From NCBI RefSeq assembly GCF_905475465.1, contig NC_062252.1:3162001-3226000 (forward strand): 64,000 nucleotides of DNA. The letters are read 5' to 3'. This stretch comes from Pieris napi (taxonomy: Eukaryota > Arthropoda > Insecta > Lepidoptera > Pieridae). Shown one piece after another: positions 46,549-59,500 of the stretch; positions within the stretch are counted from its first letter, which is position 1; each line of letters opens with the position of its first letter. The notes under the pieces were generated by a model that saw only the letters and a program-made list of their open reading frames with translations, was not told where the DNA came from and made no database searches. A program made the position numbers and the translations under genes.

Positions 46549-49088
46549 ATGGCGCGTAAAAAACTTATAGACATCGCACTTGGTGAGTAAAACGAATTAA
46601 AATTTTATAAAAATATAGGCAAATGTCTATTAATTTAATATTCTGTCATTTTTCAGGGTTGTATGCAATCCTGTTTATTCAAGCGTATACAACTGAAGCT
46701 ACTAGAATCCCGCGTCAGTCTTGTATATGCACGAAAATCTATAAACCAATATGCGGGTCAGACGGAAAAACTTACGACAACGACTGCGAACTAAAATGTT
46801 TTAATGATGGTATTGTAGAAGGTCCTCTAGTAACCACAAAATATGACGGAGAATGTAAAGATGAGAGCTGTGTTTGTACGAAAATATATCAACCTGTTTG
46901 TGGTTCAGACGGAGAAACCTACAACAACGAGTGTCTTTTGAAATGCAAGAACAATGAAAATAAAAACGATACCCTAATAAAAATATCCTATGAAGGCGAA
47001 TGTAAAAAGGAAGAAACTTGTGTTTGTACTAAAATCTACTTACCGATTTGCGGATCCGATGGAAAAACGTATAATAACGAGTGTTTGCTTAAATGTTATA
47101 ATGAAGAAAATAAGAAAGACCCTATTGTTACTATAGCATACGAAGGAGAATGTAAAGAAGAAGGGTGCTTCTGCCCGCTTAATGTTGACCCTGTTTGTGG
47201 ATCAGATGGGAAAACTTACAATAATGAGTGTGAACTGGCATGTTTTAATATCAAAAATAAAAATGATCCAATCACTATTGCATACTCAGGAGAATGTAAA
47301 AAGGAAGAAGGTTGTCTATGTTCTAAAATCTACGCACCAGTCTGTGCATCGGATGGAAAAACATATGCAAATGAATGTGAACTAAAATGTTACAATATCG
47401 GAAGTAAAAAAGATCCAGTTACTATTGCATACCCAGGAGAATGTAAAAAGGAAGAAGGTTGTCTGTGTTCTAAAATCTATGCACCAGTCTGTGGATCGGA
47501 TGGGAAAATATATGCAAATGAATGTGAACTAAAATGTTACAATATCGAAAATAAAAAAGATCCAGTTACTATTGCATACCCAGGAGAATGTAAAAAGGAA
47601 GAAGGTTGTCTGTGTTCTAAAATCTACGCACCAGTCTGTGCATCGGATGGAAAAACATATGCAAATGAATGTGAACTAAAATGTTACAATATTGAAAATA
47701 AAAAAGATCCAGTTACTATTGCATACCCAGGAGAATGTAAAAAGGAAGAAGGTTGTCTGTGTTCTAAAATCTATGCACCAGTCTGTGGATCGGATGGAAA
47801 AACATATGCAAATGAATGTGAAGTAAAATGTTACAATATTGAAAATAAAAAAGATATTACAGTGTTTATATCTTATGAAGGTGAATGTAAAGAAGATACC
47901 AATTGTTTTTGTCCCACAATTTATCAACCTATTTGCTCTATTGGTGGTATTACGTTTGGGAATGATTGTCTTTTAAACTGCAAAAACAGGGAACTAGAGA
48001 AGAATGGTGAAAAACCTTTATTAGTAGTAAGTTACGGTAAATGTTCTGATGATTGTATCTGCTCTGACATTTACGAACCAGTTTGTGGAACTGATGGGAA
48101 AACATATCCAAATGAATGTGAACTTATGTGCAATAACAAGGAATTAAAAGATCCAGAAAAATATATAAGTATATCTTATCCAGGTCTGTGTAAAGTAAAA
48201 TGCGATTGTAAATCTCCGGAAGAAAACGTGTGTGGAAGCGACGGCCAAACTTATAAAAGTCCATGCATTTTAGAGTGTGAAAGTAAACAGATTGAAGAAT
48301 CTGGCCTAACACCAATTGAAATTGTTAAGAAAGGGGCCTGTACGTACCCATGCAAATGTTTAGATATATATCAACCTGTATGTGGCAGTGATCAAAAGTC
48401 TTATAAAAACTATTGTATACTAGATTGTGTTAACAAAAATTTAAGACCACCTTATGAGTATGAAAACACTAAATATATCAATGGCTACGGTAATACCTAC
48501 AATAATAATTATAGATACAACACTTTTGGATACGCAGATGGACACCTACCAAATTATTATAATCCGTATCGATTCTCTTACGGGGGCAATGGATACGATG
48601 ACTATTCACACCTCAGATATAAACGCGATGAATATGAAAGTATAGAAATTACTAAAAGCGAAGATAAACAAACAACAGATATAGTTGTTCAAGATAAAAC
48701 TTCAGGAACAAAAGACGAAGTAATACAATTCCCTATCACTATTAAAAGTATAGGTCTTTGCCAAGAATGTTATTGCTACAATATTTACGATCCAGTCTGC
48801 GGAAGTGATGATGAGACATATGAAAATGAATGTGAGCTTAACTGTAAAAACAAAAAACTAAAAGATAAAGAATTAATATTTATAAAAGCAAAGGGTCGTT
48901 GTGGACAATGTCACTGCCCTGAAATCTTTGCGCCGGTGTGTGGTAGCGATGGATATACTTATCCGAATATATGCGAATTTTACTGTCAACGAAGTAAAGA
49001 AGAAAAGGAAAAGAAAGAAGAAGAGGACAAAGGAAAGGACATATTCGTTAAATACTTTGGCGATTGTCACCCATATTCAAAATATTAA
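46549..49088 (+). CDS. Secreted 14-domain Kazal-type serine protease inhibitor (paralogue 1)
   Basis: Two exons: 46549-46582 and 46657-49088, separated by a 74-bp phase-1 intron (GTGAGT...TTTCAG), giving 821 aa. The spliced start MARKKLIDIALG joins GLYAILFIQAY to make a clear signal peptide; an unspliced ATG at 46623 lies inside the intron and would lack it. Fourteen Kazal domains follow, each of the form C-x-C-x7-C-x10-C-x3-C-...-C with the CGSDGKTY-like core, the short C1-x-C2 spacing seen in rhodniin-like insect inhibitors. Domains 5-8 are near-identical 147-bp units. P1 residues (second after C2) in order: K,K,K,L,K,K,K,K,T,D,S,D,N,E, so about half should suit trypsin-like enzymes (family knowledge). 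Domain 12 carries a Tyr/Asn-rich insertion of roughly 100 aa with an RYKR motif between C5 and C6. Polyadenylation signal at 49189. It lies about 1.5 kb upstream of a larger co-oriented paralogue. Automated pipelines would probably name it dipetalogastin-like. Target protease and tissue are unknown. Confidence 0.93.
47310..47897 (+). repeat. Four 147-bp tandem Kazal units in paralogue 1
   Basis: Units start at 47310, 47457, 47604 and 47751 with the marker GGTTGTCT(A/G)TGTTCTAAAA. The first three differ at a handful of bases, including an alternation of CGSDG and CASDG at the core; the fourth diverges after 47850. Confidence 0.92.
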
Positions 49089-50515
49089 ACTCTTATCCTT
49101 TTAATACACAAAACGTGAAGAGTGTTAAATGATCGAATCTTACTTTAATAACCGAATAGTTAGAAACTTTATAAGCCAGTACTAATTTAATAAAGTATAT
49201 GACTTAATTATTATTTTCTTGACGACAATCCTATGGAAAGAATATACATTTAATATTAAAATTTTAGGTTGTACAAATTAAATAGAATTTGGTTTCTGTT
49301 TAAGTTTGCGTTTCCAAGCATAGCTCCTGTCCGATTCTAATGATCGAAATGTCAGTAGTTGACAAGATTTTTAAAAGGGTTTCGGAGTAGGTATTTATTA
49401 GTGGCTATAAAACCTATACAATTTTAAGTGTTATTATTCTAGGATTTGTGAGAACATATTATACAAGCAAACATATTATTTCGGTCAAAACTCTGAAGAA
49501 ATTGAACAATTATATTTAATTTAAAAAGGATTTGCTATAACAAAAATGTATGAAATGAAGTCGAATTGTAAGGTTGAAAAATTGTTTTCGATAAAAACAG
49601 ACATTAAATTTTAAGTAAAGTTCACTTGTCTCGAATAAATTTTTCTTTGTATCAGACAATAAAAAAAATATAATTGTCATTTAAACAGCTGCCCCTATTA
49701 CTCGGTTTGTTTATAAAGATGTGCATAATATAATGGAAAAAAGATATTGACAAAAAGTAACTTGATTTGTCTTATTATAAATATAAAAACGCCATTGTTT
49801 TGCAAATATGTTCACTGAAATAATATGGAAACAAACTAGAACTTTAAAAAGGGTGGACATTTTAAACTCATTTAAAAAGGTTTCGTACATATAGTTTGTC
49901 ACAAAACAGCTGTGTGATTTAAAATGAGTCTGCTTGCAAATCGTGTCTATCAAGAAATCGTTCTCTTAAATAAATCTGCTTCAACACCTTTACTCTGTAA
50001 CTTACCAATCTCGACGCTTCGATGTAGTTCTCTATATCCGCAACGCTTACGCCGCAACCTTGGAATCGCGAATAGAAGCTCATTATTGGGATCGAGATCG
50101 CTATTGGAAGTTACAGGGTAAGAACGCAGTTGAAAGTTCAGACATGATTTCGCTCTACCCTGCTCTATACAAACTATAGGTTTGACAATATTATATTGTA
50201 TATCTAAATTAAATAAGCGCAGGTAAATCGTAGGCGTAATGACCGCAAAGAAAAAAATTTGTACAATATTAACTTTTCTATTTTTTAACGGAATAATATG
50301 ATAAATAGATTTTTAATAAACTTAATTTTGATCGACTTTATAGGAAGACTCTTTTCATTTCTCATCCAGTACATGATTTATTAAATGATAATATTATAAA
50401 CAAGTAAAGCCAGAATAAGCTATATTGTTGTCTTAAATTAAATATAATAAATTCAGTGTTACTCATGGTATGTTAATATGTATTGTGTGTTTCACGTATA
50501 AGTTACCAGTTTAAC
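49089..50515. other. Intergenic between the Kazal genes; one ATG-less open segment
   Basis: AATAAA at 49189-49194 serves paralogue 1. 49970-50179 is open for 69 codons without an ATG and reads protein-like (FDVVLYIRNAYAATLESRIE, then HYWDRDRYWKLQG). The overlapping frame from 49924 is also open. I do not recognise either. The rest is AT-rich and empty. Confidence 0.5.
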
Positions 50516-50599
50516 AAACAACAGATAGTATAAATTAAATTTGGAGTTTTTAATTTGATAGTGCATAATCAGCTTGATGGCGAATTGTTGCTTGACAAC
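50516..50599 (+). promoter_or_regulatory. Candidate promoter of the giant Kazal gene
   Basis: TATAAAT at 50529-50535 and an initiator-like ATCAGCTT near 50568-50575 precede the start codon by 70 and about 30 bases. The spacing of about 40 is a little long, so this is tentative. Confidence 0.3.
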
Positions 50600-53500
50600 A
50601 TGAAGTCGATACTTTGTGAGTTTGGTTAATCAATTTAATGACCTAATTATAATATTTTTCAGAATGTTTCGTTTAAAATAAATCGTTTTTTTACAGATAT
50701 TTCAGCCTTACTTTTTATGTCTCATCCAGCATGGAGTACAACCCCTGTTCGTGATCCATGCGTCTGTACTAGAATTTATAAGCCAGTCTGTGGTAGTGAC
50801 GGCAAGACATACGGCAGCGATTGCGTACTCTCCTGTAAAAATTCAGAACTGCATAAATCACACCATATTAAAAAATTATATGATGGTGAGTGTAAAGAAC
50901 CATTGCATCCATGCATTTGTCCCACTATCTATCAACCTGTGTGTGGTAGCGATGGTAAAACTTATAACAATGCTTGCGAACTGAAATGTAAAAACGACGA
51001 ACTGAAAAGAAAAAATCAACCTTGTGTAGAAGAAGTCAGCAAGGGTAAGTGCAAGTCACCTTGTATATGTCCTTTAAATTTGGCACCTGTATGTGGAGAT
51101 GATGGAAACACTTATAGTAATAAATGTGTACTAGATTGTAAAAACAAAGAAGAAAAATGTAACATAAAAGTAGCTTATACAGGAGAATGTTCTGATTTGT
51201 GTCCGTGTCCCGCAAATTTGGCACCAGTTTGTGGAGATGATGGAGAAACCTACAGCAATAAATGTTTACTAGAATGTCGAAACAAGAAGTTGAAACGAGA
51301 AGGTAAAAAACTAATTACTATCGCTAGCAAAGGCGAATGCCCTGATATTTGTTTATGCACTGCTGATTATAATCCCGTTTGCGGAAGTGACGGAAACACA
51401 TATAGTAATAAATGTGTCTTGGGGTGTAAAAATAAAGAACAAAAAAGAAAAGGAGGAAAGCATATAACAGTCGCATATAAAGGAGAATGTTCTGATGTAT
51501 GTGCATGTCCATTAAATATTGACCCCATATGTGGCACTGATGGAAAAACCTATTCTAATCAATGTGATCTTGATTGTAAAAATAAAAAAGGAAACCAAAA
51601 TATAACAGTCGCTTATGAAGGAGAATGTTCTGATTTATGTGCATGTCCATTCAACTATGACCCTATATGTGGAACTGATGGCAAAACTTATTCTAATCAA
51701 TGTGATCTTGATTGTGAAAATAATAAGCGAAAGAAAAATAACCAGCCAATTGTGAAAGTCTTCAGTTCAGGTCCGTGCACTGAGAAATGCATGTGCACTG
51801 CAATTTCAGACCCAGTGTGTGGAGATGATGGGAACACGTACACCAATAAATGTGTTCTAGATTGTAAAAATAAAGAAGAAAAGTGTAACATAAAAGTTGC
51901 TTATAACGGAGAATGTTCTGATTTATGTCCATGTCCCACAATTTTGCTACCAGTTTGTGGAGATGATGGAGAAACCTACAGCAATAAATGTTTACTGGAA
52001 TGTCGAAACAAAAAGTTGAAACGAGAAGGTAAAAAACTAATTAGTATTGCTAGCAAAGGCGAATGCCCTGATATATGTGCATGCACTGCTGACTACAATC
52101 CCGTTTGCGGAAGTGACGGAAACACATATAGTAATAAATGTGTATTGGGATGTAAAAATAAAGAACAACAAAAACAAGGAGGAAAACATATAACTATAGC
52201 ATATAAAGGCGAATGCCCTGATGAGTGCACATGCACTGCCGACTATAATCCCGTATGCGGAAGTGACGGAAAAACCTACTCTAATCAATGTGATCTTGAT
52301 TGTAATAATAAAAAAGGAAACCAAAATATAACAGTCGCCTATAAAGGAGAATGTACTGATATATGCCCATGTCCCACTATTTTGGCACCAGTTTGTGGAG
52401 ATGATGGAGAAACCTATAGCAATGAATGTTTACTAGAATGTCGAAACAAAAAGTTGAAACGAGAAGGTAAAAAACTAATTACTATCGCTAGCGAAGGCGA
52501 ATGCCCTGATATTTGTTTATGCACTGCTGATTATAATCCCGTTTGCGGAAGTGACGGAAACACATATAGTAATAAATGTGTATTGGGATGTAAAAATAAA
52601 GAACAACAAAAACAAGGAGGAAAACATATAACTATAGCATATAAAGGCGAATGCCCTGATGAGTGCACATGCACTGCTGACTATAATCCTGTTTGCGGAA
52701 GTGACGGAAACACATATAGTAATAAATGTGTTTTGGGGTGCAAAAATAAAGAACAACAAAAACAAGGAGGAAAACATATAACTGTAGCATATAAAGGAGA
52801 ATGTTCTGATGTATGTGCATGTCCTCTAAATATTGACCCCATATGTGGAACTGATGGTAAAACTTATTCTAATCAATGTGTTCTTGATTGTGAAAATAAA
52901 AAAGGAAACCTAAATATAACAGTCGCTTATGAAGGAGAATGTTCTGATGTATGTGCATGTCCTCTTAATATTGACCCTATATGTGGAACTGATGGTAAAA
53001 CTTATTCTAATCAATGTGATCTTGATTGTAAAAATAAAAAAGTAAACCTAAATATAACAGTCGCTTATGAAGGAGAATGTTCAGATTTATGTCCATGTCC
53101 CACTAATTTGGCACCAGTTTGTGGAGATGATGGAGAAACCTATAGCAATAAATGTTTACTGGAATGTCGAAACAAAAAGTTGAAACGAGAAGGTAAAAAA
53201 CTAATTAGTATTGCTAGCAAAGGCGAATGCCCTGATATATGTGCATGCACTGCTGACTACAATCCAGTTTGCGGAAGTGACGGAAACACATATAGTAATA
53301 AATGTGTCTTGGGGTGTAAAAATAAAGAACAAAAAAGAAAAGGAGGAAAGCATATAACAGTCGCATATAAAGGAGAATGTTCTGATGTATGTGCATGTCC
53401 TCTAAATATTGACCCCATATGTGGCACTGATGGAAAAACCTATTCTAATCAATGTGATCTTGATTGTAAAAATAAAAAAGGAAACCAAAATATAACAGTC

Positions 53501-56500
53501 GCTTATGAAGGAGAATGTTCTGATTTATGTGCATGTCCATTCAACTATGACCCTATATGTGGAACTGATGGCAAAACTTATTCTAATCAATGTGATCTTG
53601 ATTGTGAAAATAATAAGCGAAAGAAAAATAACCAGCCAATTGTGAAAGTCTTCAGTTCAGGTCCGTGCACTGAGAAATGCATGTGCACTGCAATTTCAGA
53701 CCCAGTGTGTGGAGATGATGGGAACACGTACACCAATAAATGTGTTCTAGATTGTAAAAATAAAGAAGAAAAGTGTAACATAAAAGTTGCTTATAACGGA
53801 GAATGTTCTGATTTATGTCCATGTCCCACAATTTTGCTACCAGTTTGTGGAGATGATGGAGAAACCTACAGCAATAAATGTTTACTGGAATGTCGAAACA
53901 AAAAGTTGAAACGAGAAGGTAAAAAACTAATTAGTATTGCTAGCAAAGGCGAATGCCCTGATATATGTGCATGCACTGCTGACTACAATCCCGTTTGCGG
54001 AAGTGACGGAAACACATATAGTAATAAATGTGTATTGGGATGTAAAAATAAAGAACAACAAAAACAAGGAGGAAAACATATAACTATAGCATATAAAGGC
54101 GAATGCCCTGATGAGTGCACATGCACTGCCGACTATAATCCCGTATGCGGAAGTGACGGAAAAACCTACTCTAATCAATGTGATCTTGATTGTAATAATA
54201 AAAAAGGAAACCAAAATATAACAGTCGCCTATAAAGGAGAATGTACTGATATATGCCCATGTCCCACTATTTTGGCACCAGTTTGTGGAGATGATGGAGA
54301 AACCTATAGCAATGAATGTTTACTAGAATGTCGAAACAAAAAGTTGAAACGAGAAGGTAAAAAACTAATTACTATCGCTAGCGAAGGCGAATGCCCTGAT
54401 ATTGTTTATGCACTGCTGATTATAATCCCGTTTGCGGAAGTGACGGAAACACATATAGTAATAAATGTGTATTGGGATGTAAAAATAAAGAACAACAAAA
54501 ACAAGGAGGAAAACATATAACTATAGCATATAAAGGCGAATGCCCTGATGAGTGCACATGCACTGCTGACTATAATCCTGTTTGCGGAAGTGACGGAAAC
54601 ACATATAGTAATAAATGTGTTTTGGGGTGCAAAAATAAAGAACAACAAAAACAAGGAGGAAAACATATAACTGTAGCATATAAAGGAGAATGTTCTGATG
54701 TATGTGCATGTCCTCTAAATATTGACCCCATATGTGGAACTGATGGTAAAACTTATTCTAATCAATGTGTTCTTGATTGTGAAAATAAAAAAGGAAACCT
54801 AAATATAACAGTCGCTTATGAAGGAGAATGTTCTGATGTATGTGCATGTCCTCTTAATATTGACCCTATATGTGGAACTGATGGTAAAACTTATTCTAAT
54901 CAATGTGATCTTGATTGTAAAAATAAAAAAGTTAACCTAAATATAACAGTCGCTTATGAAGGAGAATGTTCAGATTTATGTCCATGTCCCACTAATATGG
55001 CACCCGTTTGTGGAGATGATGGAGAAACCTATAGCAATGAATGTTTACTAGAATGTCGAAACAAAAAGTTGAAACGAGAAGGTAAAAAACTAATTACTAT
55101 CGCTGGCGAAGGCGAATGCCCTGATATTTGTTTATGCACTGCTGATTATAATCCCGTTTGCGGAAGTGACGGAAACACATATAGTAATAAATGTGTATTG
55201 GGATGTAAAAATAAAGAACAACAAAAACAAGGAGGAAAACATATAACTATAGCATATAAAGGCGAATGCCCTGATGAGTGCACATGCACTGCCGACTATA
55301 ATCCCGTATGCGGAAGTGACGGAAAAACCTACTCTAATCAATGTGATCTTGATTGTAATAATAAAAAAGGAAACCAAAATATAACAGTCGCCTATAAAGG
55401 AGAATGTACTGATATATGCCCATGTCCCACTATTTTGGCACCAGTTTGTGGAGATGATGGAGAAACCTATAGCAATGAATGTTTACTAGAATGTCGAAAC
55501 AAAAAGTTGAAACGAGAAGGTAAAAAACTAATTACTATCGCTAGCGAAGGCGAATGCCCTGATATTTGTTTATGCACTGCTGATTATAATCCCGTTTGCG
55601 GAAGTGACGGAAACACATATAGTAATAAATGTGTATTGGGATGTAAAAATAAAGAACAACAAAAACAAGGAGGAAAACATATAACTATAGCATATAAAGG
55701 CGAATGCCCTGATGAGTGCACATGCACTGCTGACTATAATCCTGTTTGCGGAAGTGACGGAAACACATATAGTAATAAATGTGTTTTGGGGTGCAAAAAT
55801 AAAGAACAACAAAAACAAGGAGGAAAACATATAACTGTAGCATATAAAGGAGAATGTTCTGATGTATGTGCATGTCCTCTAAATATTGACCCCATATGTG
55901 GAACTGATGGTAAAACTTATTCTAATCAATGTGTTCTTGATTGTGAAAATAAAAAAGGAAACCTAAATATAACAGTCGCTTATGAAGGAGAATGTTCTGA
56001 TGTATGTGCATGTCCTCTTAATATTGACCCTATATGTGGAACTGATGGTAAAACTTATTCTAATCAATGTGATCTTGATTGTAAAAATAAAAAAGTAAAC
56101 CTAAATATAACAGTCGCTTATGAAGGAGAATGTTCAGATTTATGTCCATGTCCCACTAATTTGGCACCAGTTTGTGGAGATGATGGAGAAACCTATAGCA
56201 ATAAATGTTTACTGGAATGTCGAAACAAAAAGTTGAAACGAGAAGGTAAAAAACTAATTAGTATTGCTAGCAAAGGCGAATGCCCTGATATATGTGCATG
56301 CACTGCTGACTACAATCCAGTTTGCGGAAGTGACGGAAACACATATAGTAATAAATGTGTCTTGGGGTGTAAAAATAAAGAACAAAAAAGAAAAGGAGGA
56401 AAGCATATAACAGTCGCATATAAAGGAGAATGTTCTGATGTATGTGCATGTCCTCTAAATATTGACCCCATATGTGGCACTGATGGAAAAACCTATTCTA

Positions 56501-59500
56501 ATCAATGTGATCTTGATTGTAAAAATAAAAAAGGAAACCAAAATATAACAGTCGCTTATGAAGGAGAATGTTCTGATTTATGTGCATGTCCATTCAACTA
56601 TGACCCTATATGTGGAACTGATGGCAAAACTTATTCTAATCAATGTGATCTTGATTGTGAAAATAATAAGCGAAAGAAAAATAACCAGCCAATTGTGAAA
56701 GTCTTCAGTTCAGGTCCGTGCACTGAGAAATGCATGTGCACTGCAATTTCAGACCCAGTGTGTGGAGATGATGGGAACACGTACACCAATAAATGTGTTC
56801 TAGATTGTAAAAATAAAGAAGAAAAGTGTAACATAAAAGTTGCTTATAACGGAGAATGTTCTGATTTATGTCCATGTCCCACAATTTTGCTACCAGTTTG
56901 TGGAGATGATGGAGAAACCTACAGCAATAAATGTTTACTGGAATGTCGAAACAAAAAGTTGAAACGAGAAGGTAAAAAACTAATTAGTATTGCTAGCAAA
57001 GGCGAATGCCCTGATATATGTGCATGCACTGCTGACTACAATCCCGTTTGCGGAAGTGACGGAAACACATATAGTAATAAATGTGTATTGGGATGTAAAA
57101 ATAAAGAACAACAAAAACAAGGAGGAAAACATATAACTATAGCATATAAAGGCGAATGCCCTGATGAGTGCACATGCACTGCCGACTATAATCCCGTATG
57201 CGGAAGTGACGGAAAAACCTACTCTAATCAATGTGATCTTGATTGTAATAATAAAAAAGGAAACCAAAATATAACAGTCGCCTATAAAGGAGAATGTACT
57301 GATATATGCCCATGTCCCACTATTTTGGCACCAGTTTGTGGAGATGATGGAGAAACCTATAGCAATGAATGTTTACTAGAATGTCGAAACAAAAAGTTGA
57401 AACGAGAAGGTAAAAAACTAATTACTATCGCTAGCGAAGGCGAATGCCCTGATATTGTTTATGCACTGCTGATTATAATCCCGTTTGCGGAAGTGACGGA
57501 AACACATATAGTAATAAATGTGTATTGGGATGTAAAAATAAAGAACAACAAAAACAAGGAGGAAAACATATAACTATAGCATATAAAGGCGAATGCCCTG
57601 ATGAGTGCACATGCACTGCTGACTATAATCCTGTTTGCGGAAGTGACGGAAACACATATAGTAATAAATGTGTTTTGGGGTGCAAAAATAAAGAACAACA
57701 AAAACAAGGAGGAAAACATATAACTGTAGCATATAAAGGAGAATGTTCTGATGTATGTGCATGTCCTCTAAATATTGACCCCATATGTGGAACTGATGGT
57801 AAAACTTATTCTAATCAATGTGTTCTTGATTGTGAAAATAAAAAAGGAAACCTAAATATAACAGTCGCTTATGAAGGAGAATGTTCTGATGTATGTGCAT
57901 GTCCTCTTAATATTGACCCTATATGTGGAACTGATGGTAAAACTTATTCTAATCAATGTGATCTTGATTGTAAAAATAAAAAAGTTAACCTAAATATAAC
58001 AGTCGCTTATGAAGGAGAATGTTCAGATTTATGTCCATGTCCCACTAATATGGCACCCGTTTGTGGAGATGATGGAGAAACCTATAGCAATGAATGTTTA
58101 CTAGAATGTCGAAACAAAAAGTTGAAACGAGAAGGTAAAAAACTAATTACTATCGCTGGCGAAGGCGAATGCCCTGATATTTGTTTATGCACTGCTGATT
58201 ATAATCCCGTTTGCGGAAGTGACGGAAACACATATAGTAATAAATGTGTATTGGGATGTAAAAATAAAGAACAACAAAAACAAGGAGGAAAACATATAAC
58301 TATAGCATATAAAGGCGAATGCCCTGATGAGTGCACATGCACTGCCGACTATAATCCCGTATGCGGAAGTGACGGAAAAACCTACTCTAATCAATGTGAT
58401 CTTGATTGTAATAATAAAAAAGGAAACCAAAATATAACAGTCGCCTATAAAGGAGAATGTACTGATATATGCCCATGTCCCACTATTTTGGCACCAGTTT
58501 GTGGAGATGATGGAGAAACCTATAGCAATGAATGTTTACTAGAATGTCGAAACAAAAAGTTGAAACGAGAAGGTAAAAAACTAATTACTATCGCTAGCGA
58601 AGGCGAATGCCCTGATATTTGTTTATGCACTGCTGATTATAATCCCGTTTGCGGAAGTGACGGAAACACATATAGTAATAAATGTGTATTGGGATGTAAA
58701 AATAAAGAACAACAAAAACAAGGAGGAAAACATATAACTATAGCATATAAAGGCGAATGCCCTGATGAGTGCACATGCACTGCCGACTATAATCCCGTAT
58801 GCGGAAGTGACGGAAAAACCTACTCTAATCAATGTGATCTTGATTGTAATAATAAAAAAGGAAACCAAAATATAACAGTCGCCTATAAAGGAGAATGTAC
58901 TGATATATGCCCATGTCCCACTATTTTGGCACCAGTTTGTGGAGATGATGGAGAAACCTATAGCAATGAATGTTTACTAGAATGTCGAAACAAAAAGTTG
59001 AAACGAGAAGGTAAAAAACTAATTACTATCGCTAGTGAAGGCGAATGCCCTGATATTTGTTTATGCACTGCTGATTATAATCCCGTTTGCGGAAGTGACG
59101 GAAACACATATAGTAATAAATGTGTATTGGGATGTAAAAATAAAGAACAACAAAAACAAGGAGGAAAACATATAACTATAGCATATAAAGGCGAATGCCC
59201 TGATGAGTGCACATGCACTGCTGACTATAATCCTGTTTGCGGAAGTGACGGAAACACATATAGTAATAAATGTGTTTTGGGGTGTAAAAATAAAGAACAA
59301 CAAAAACAAGGAGGAAAACATATAACTGTAGCATATAAAGGAGAATGTTCTGATGTATGTGCATGTCCTCTAAATATTGACCCCATATGTGGAACTGATG
59401 GAAAAACCTACTCTAATCAATGTGATCTTGATTGTATAAATAAAAAAGGAAACCAAAATATAACAGTCGCTTATGAAGGAGAATGTTCTGATGTATGTGC

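Noticed and set aside
46623..46656. ATG at 46623 as the start of Kazal paralogue 1
   Set aside because: It lies in the intron just before a TTTCAG acceptor. Splicing from 46549 gives a much better signal peptide and the same structure as paralogue 2.
54396..54410. Programmed ribosomal frameshifting at the two deletion sites
   Set aside because: No X-XXY-YYZ slippery heptamer or clear downstream structure is seen, and sister copies of the same segment are in frame without it.
54403..54520. The 39 residues after frameshift 1 as a genuine C terminus
   Set aside because: They are an out-of-frame reading of a normal Kazal domain; intact equivalents encode CLCTADYNPVCGSDG in the other frame.
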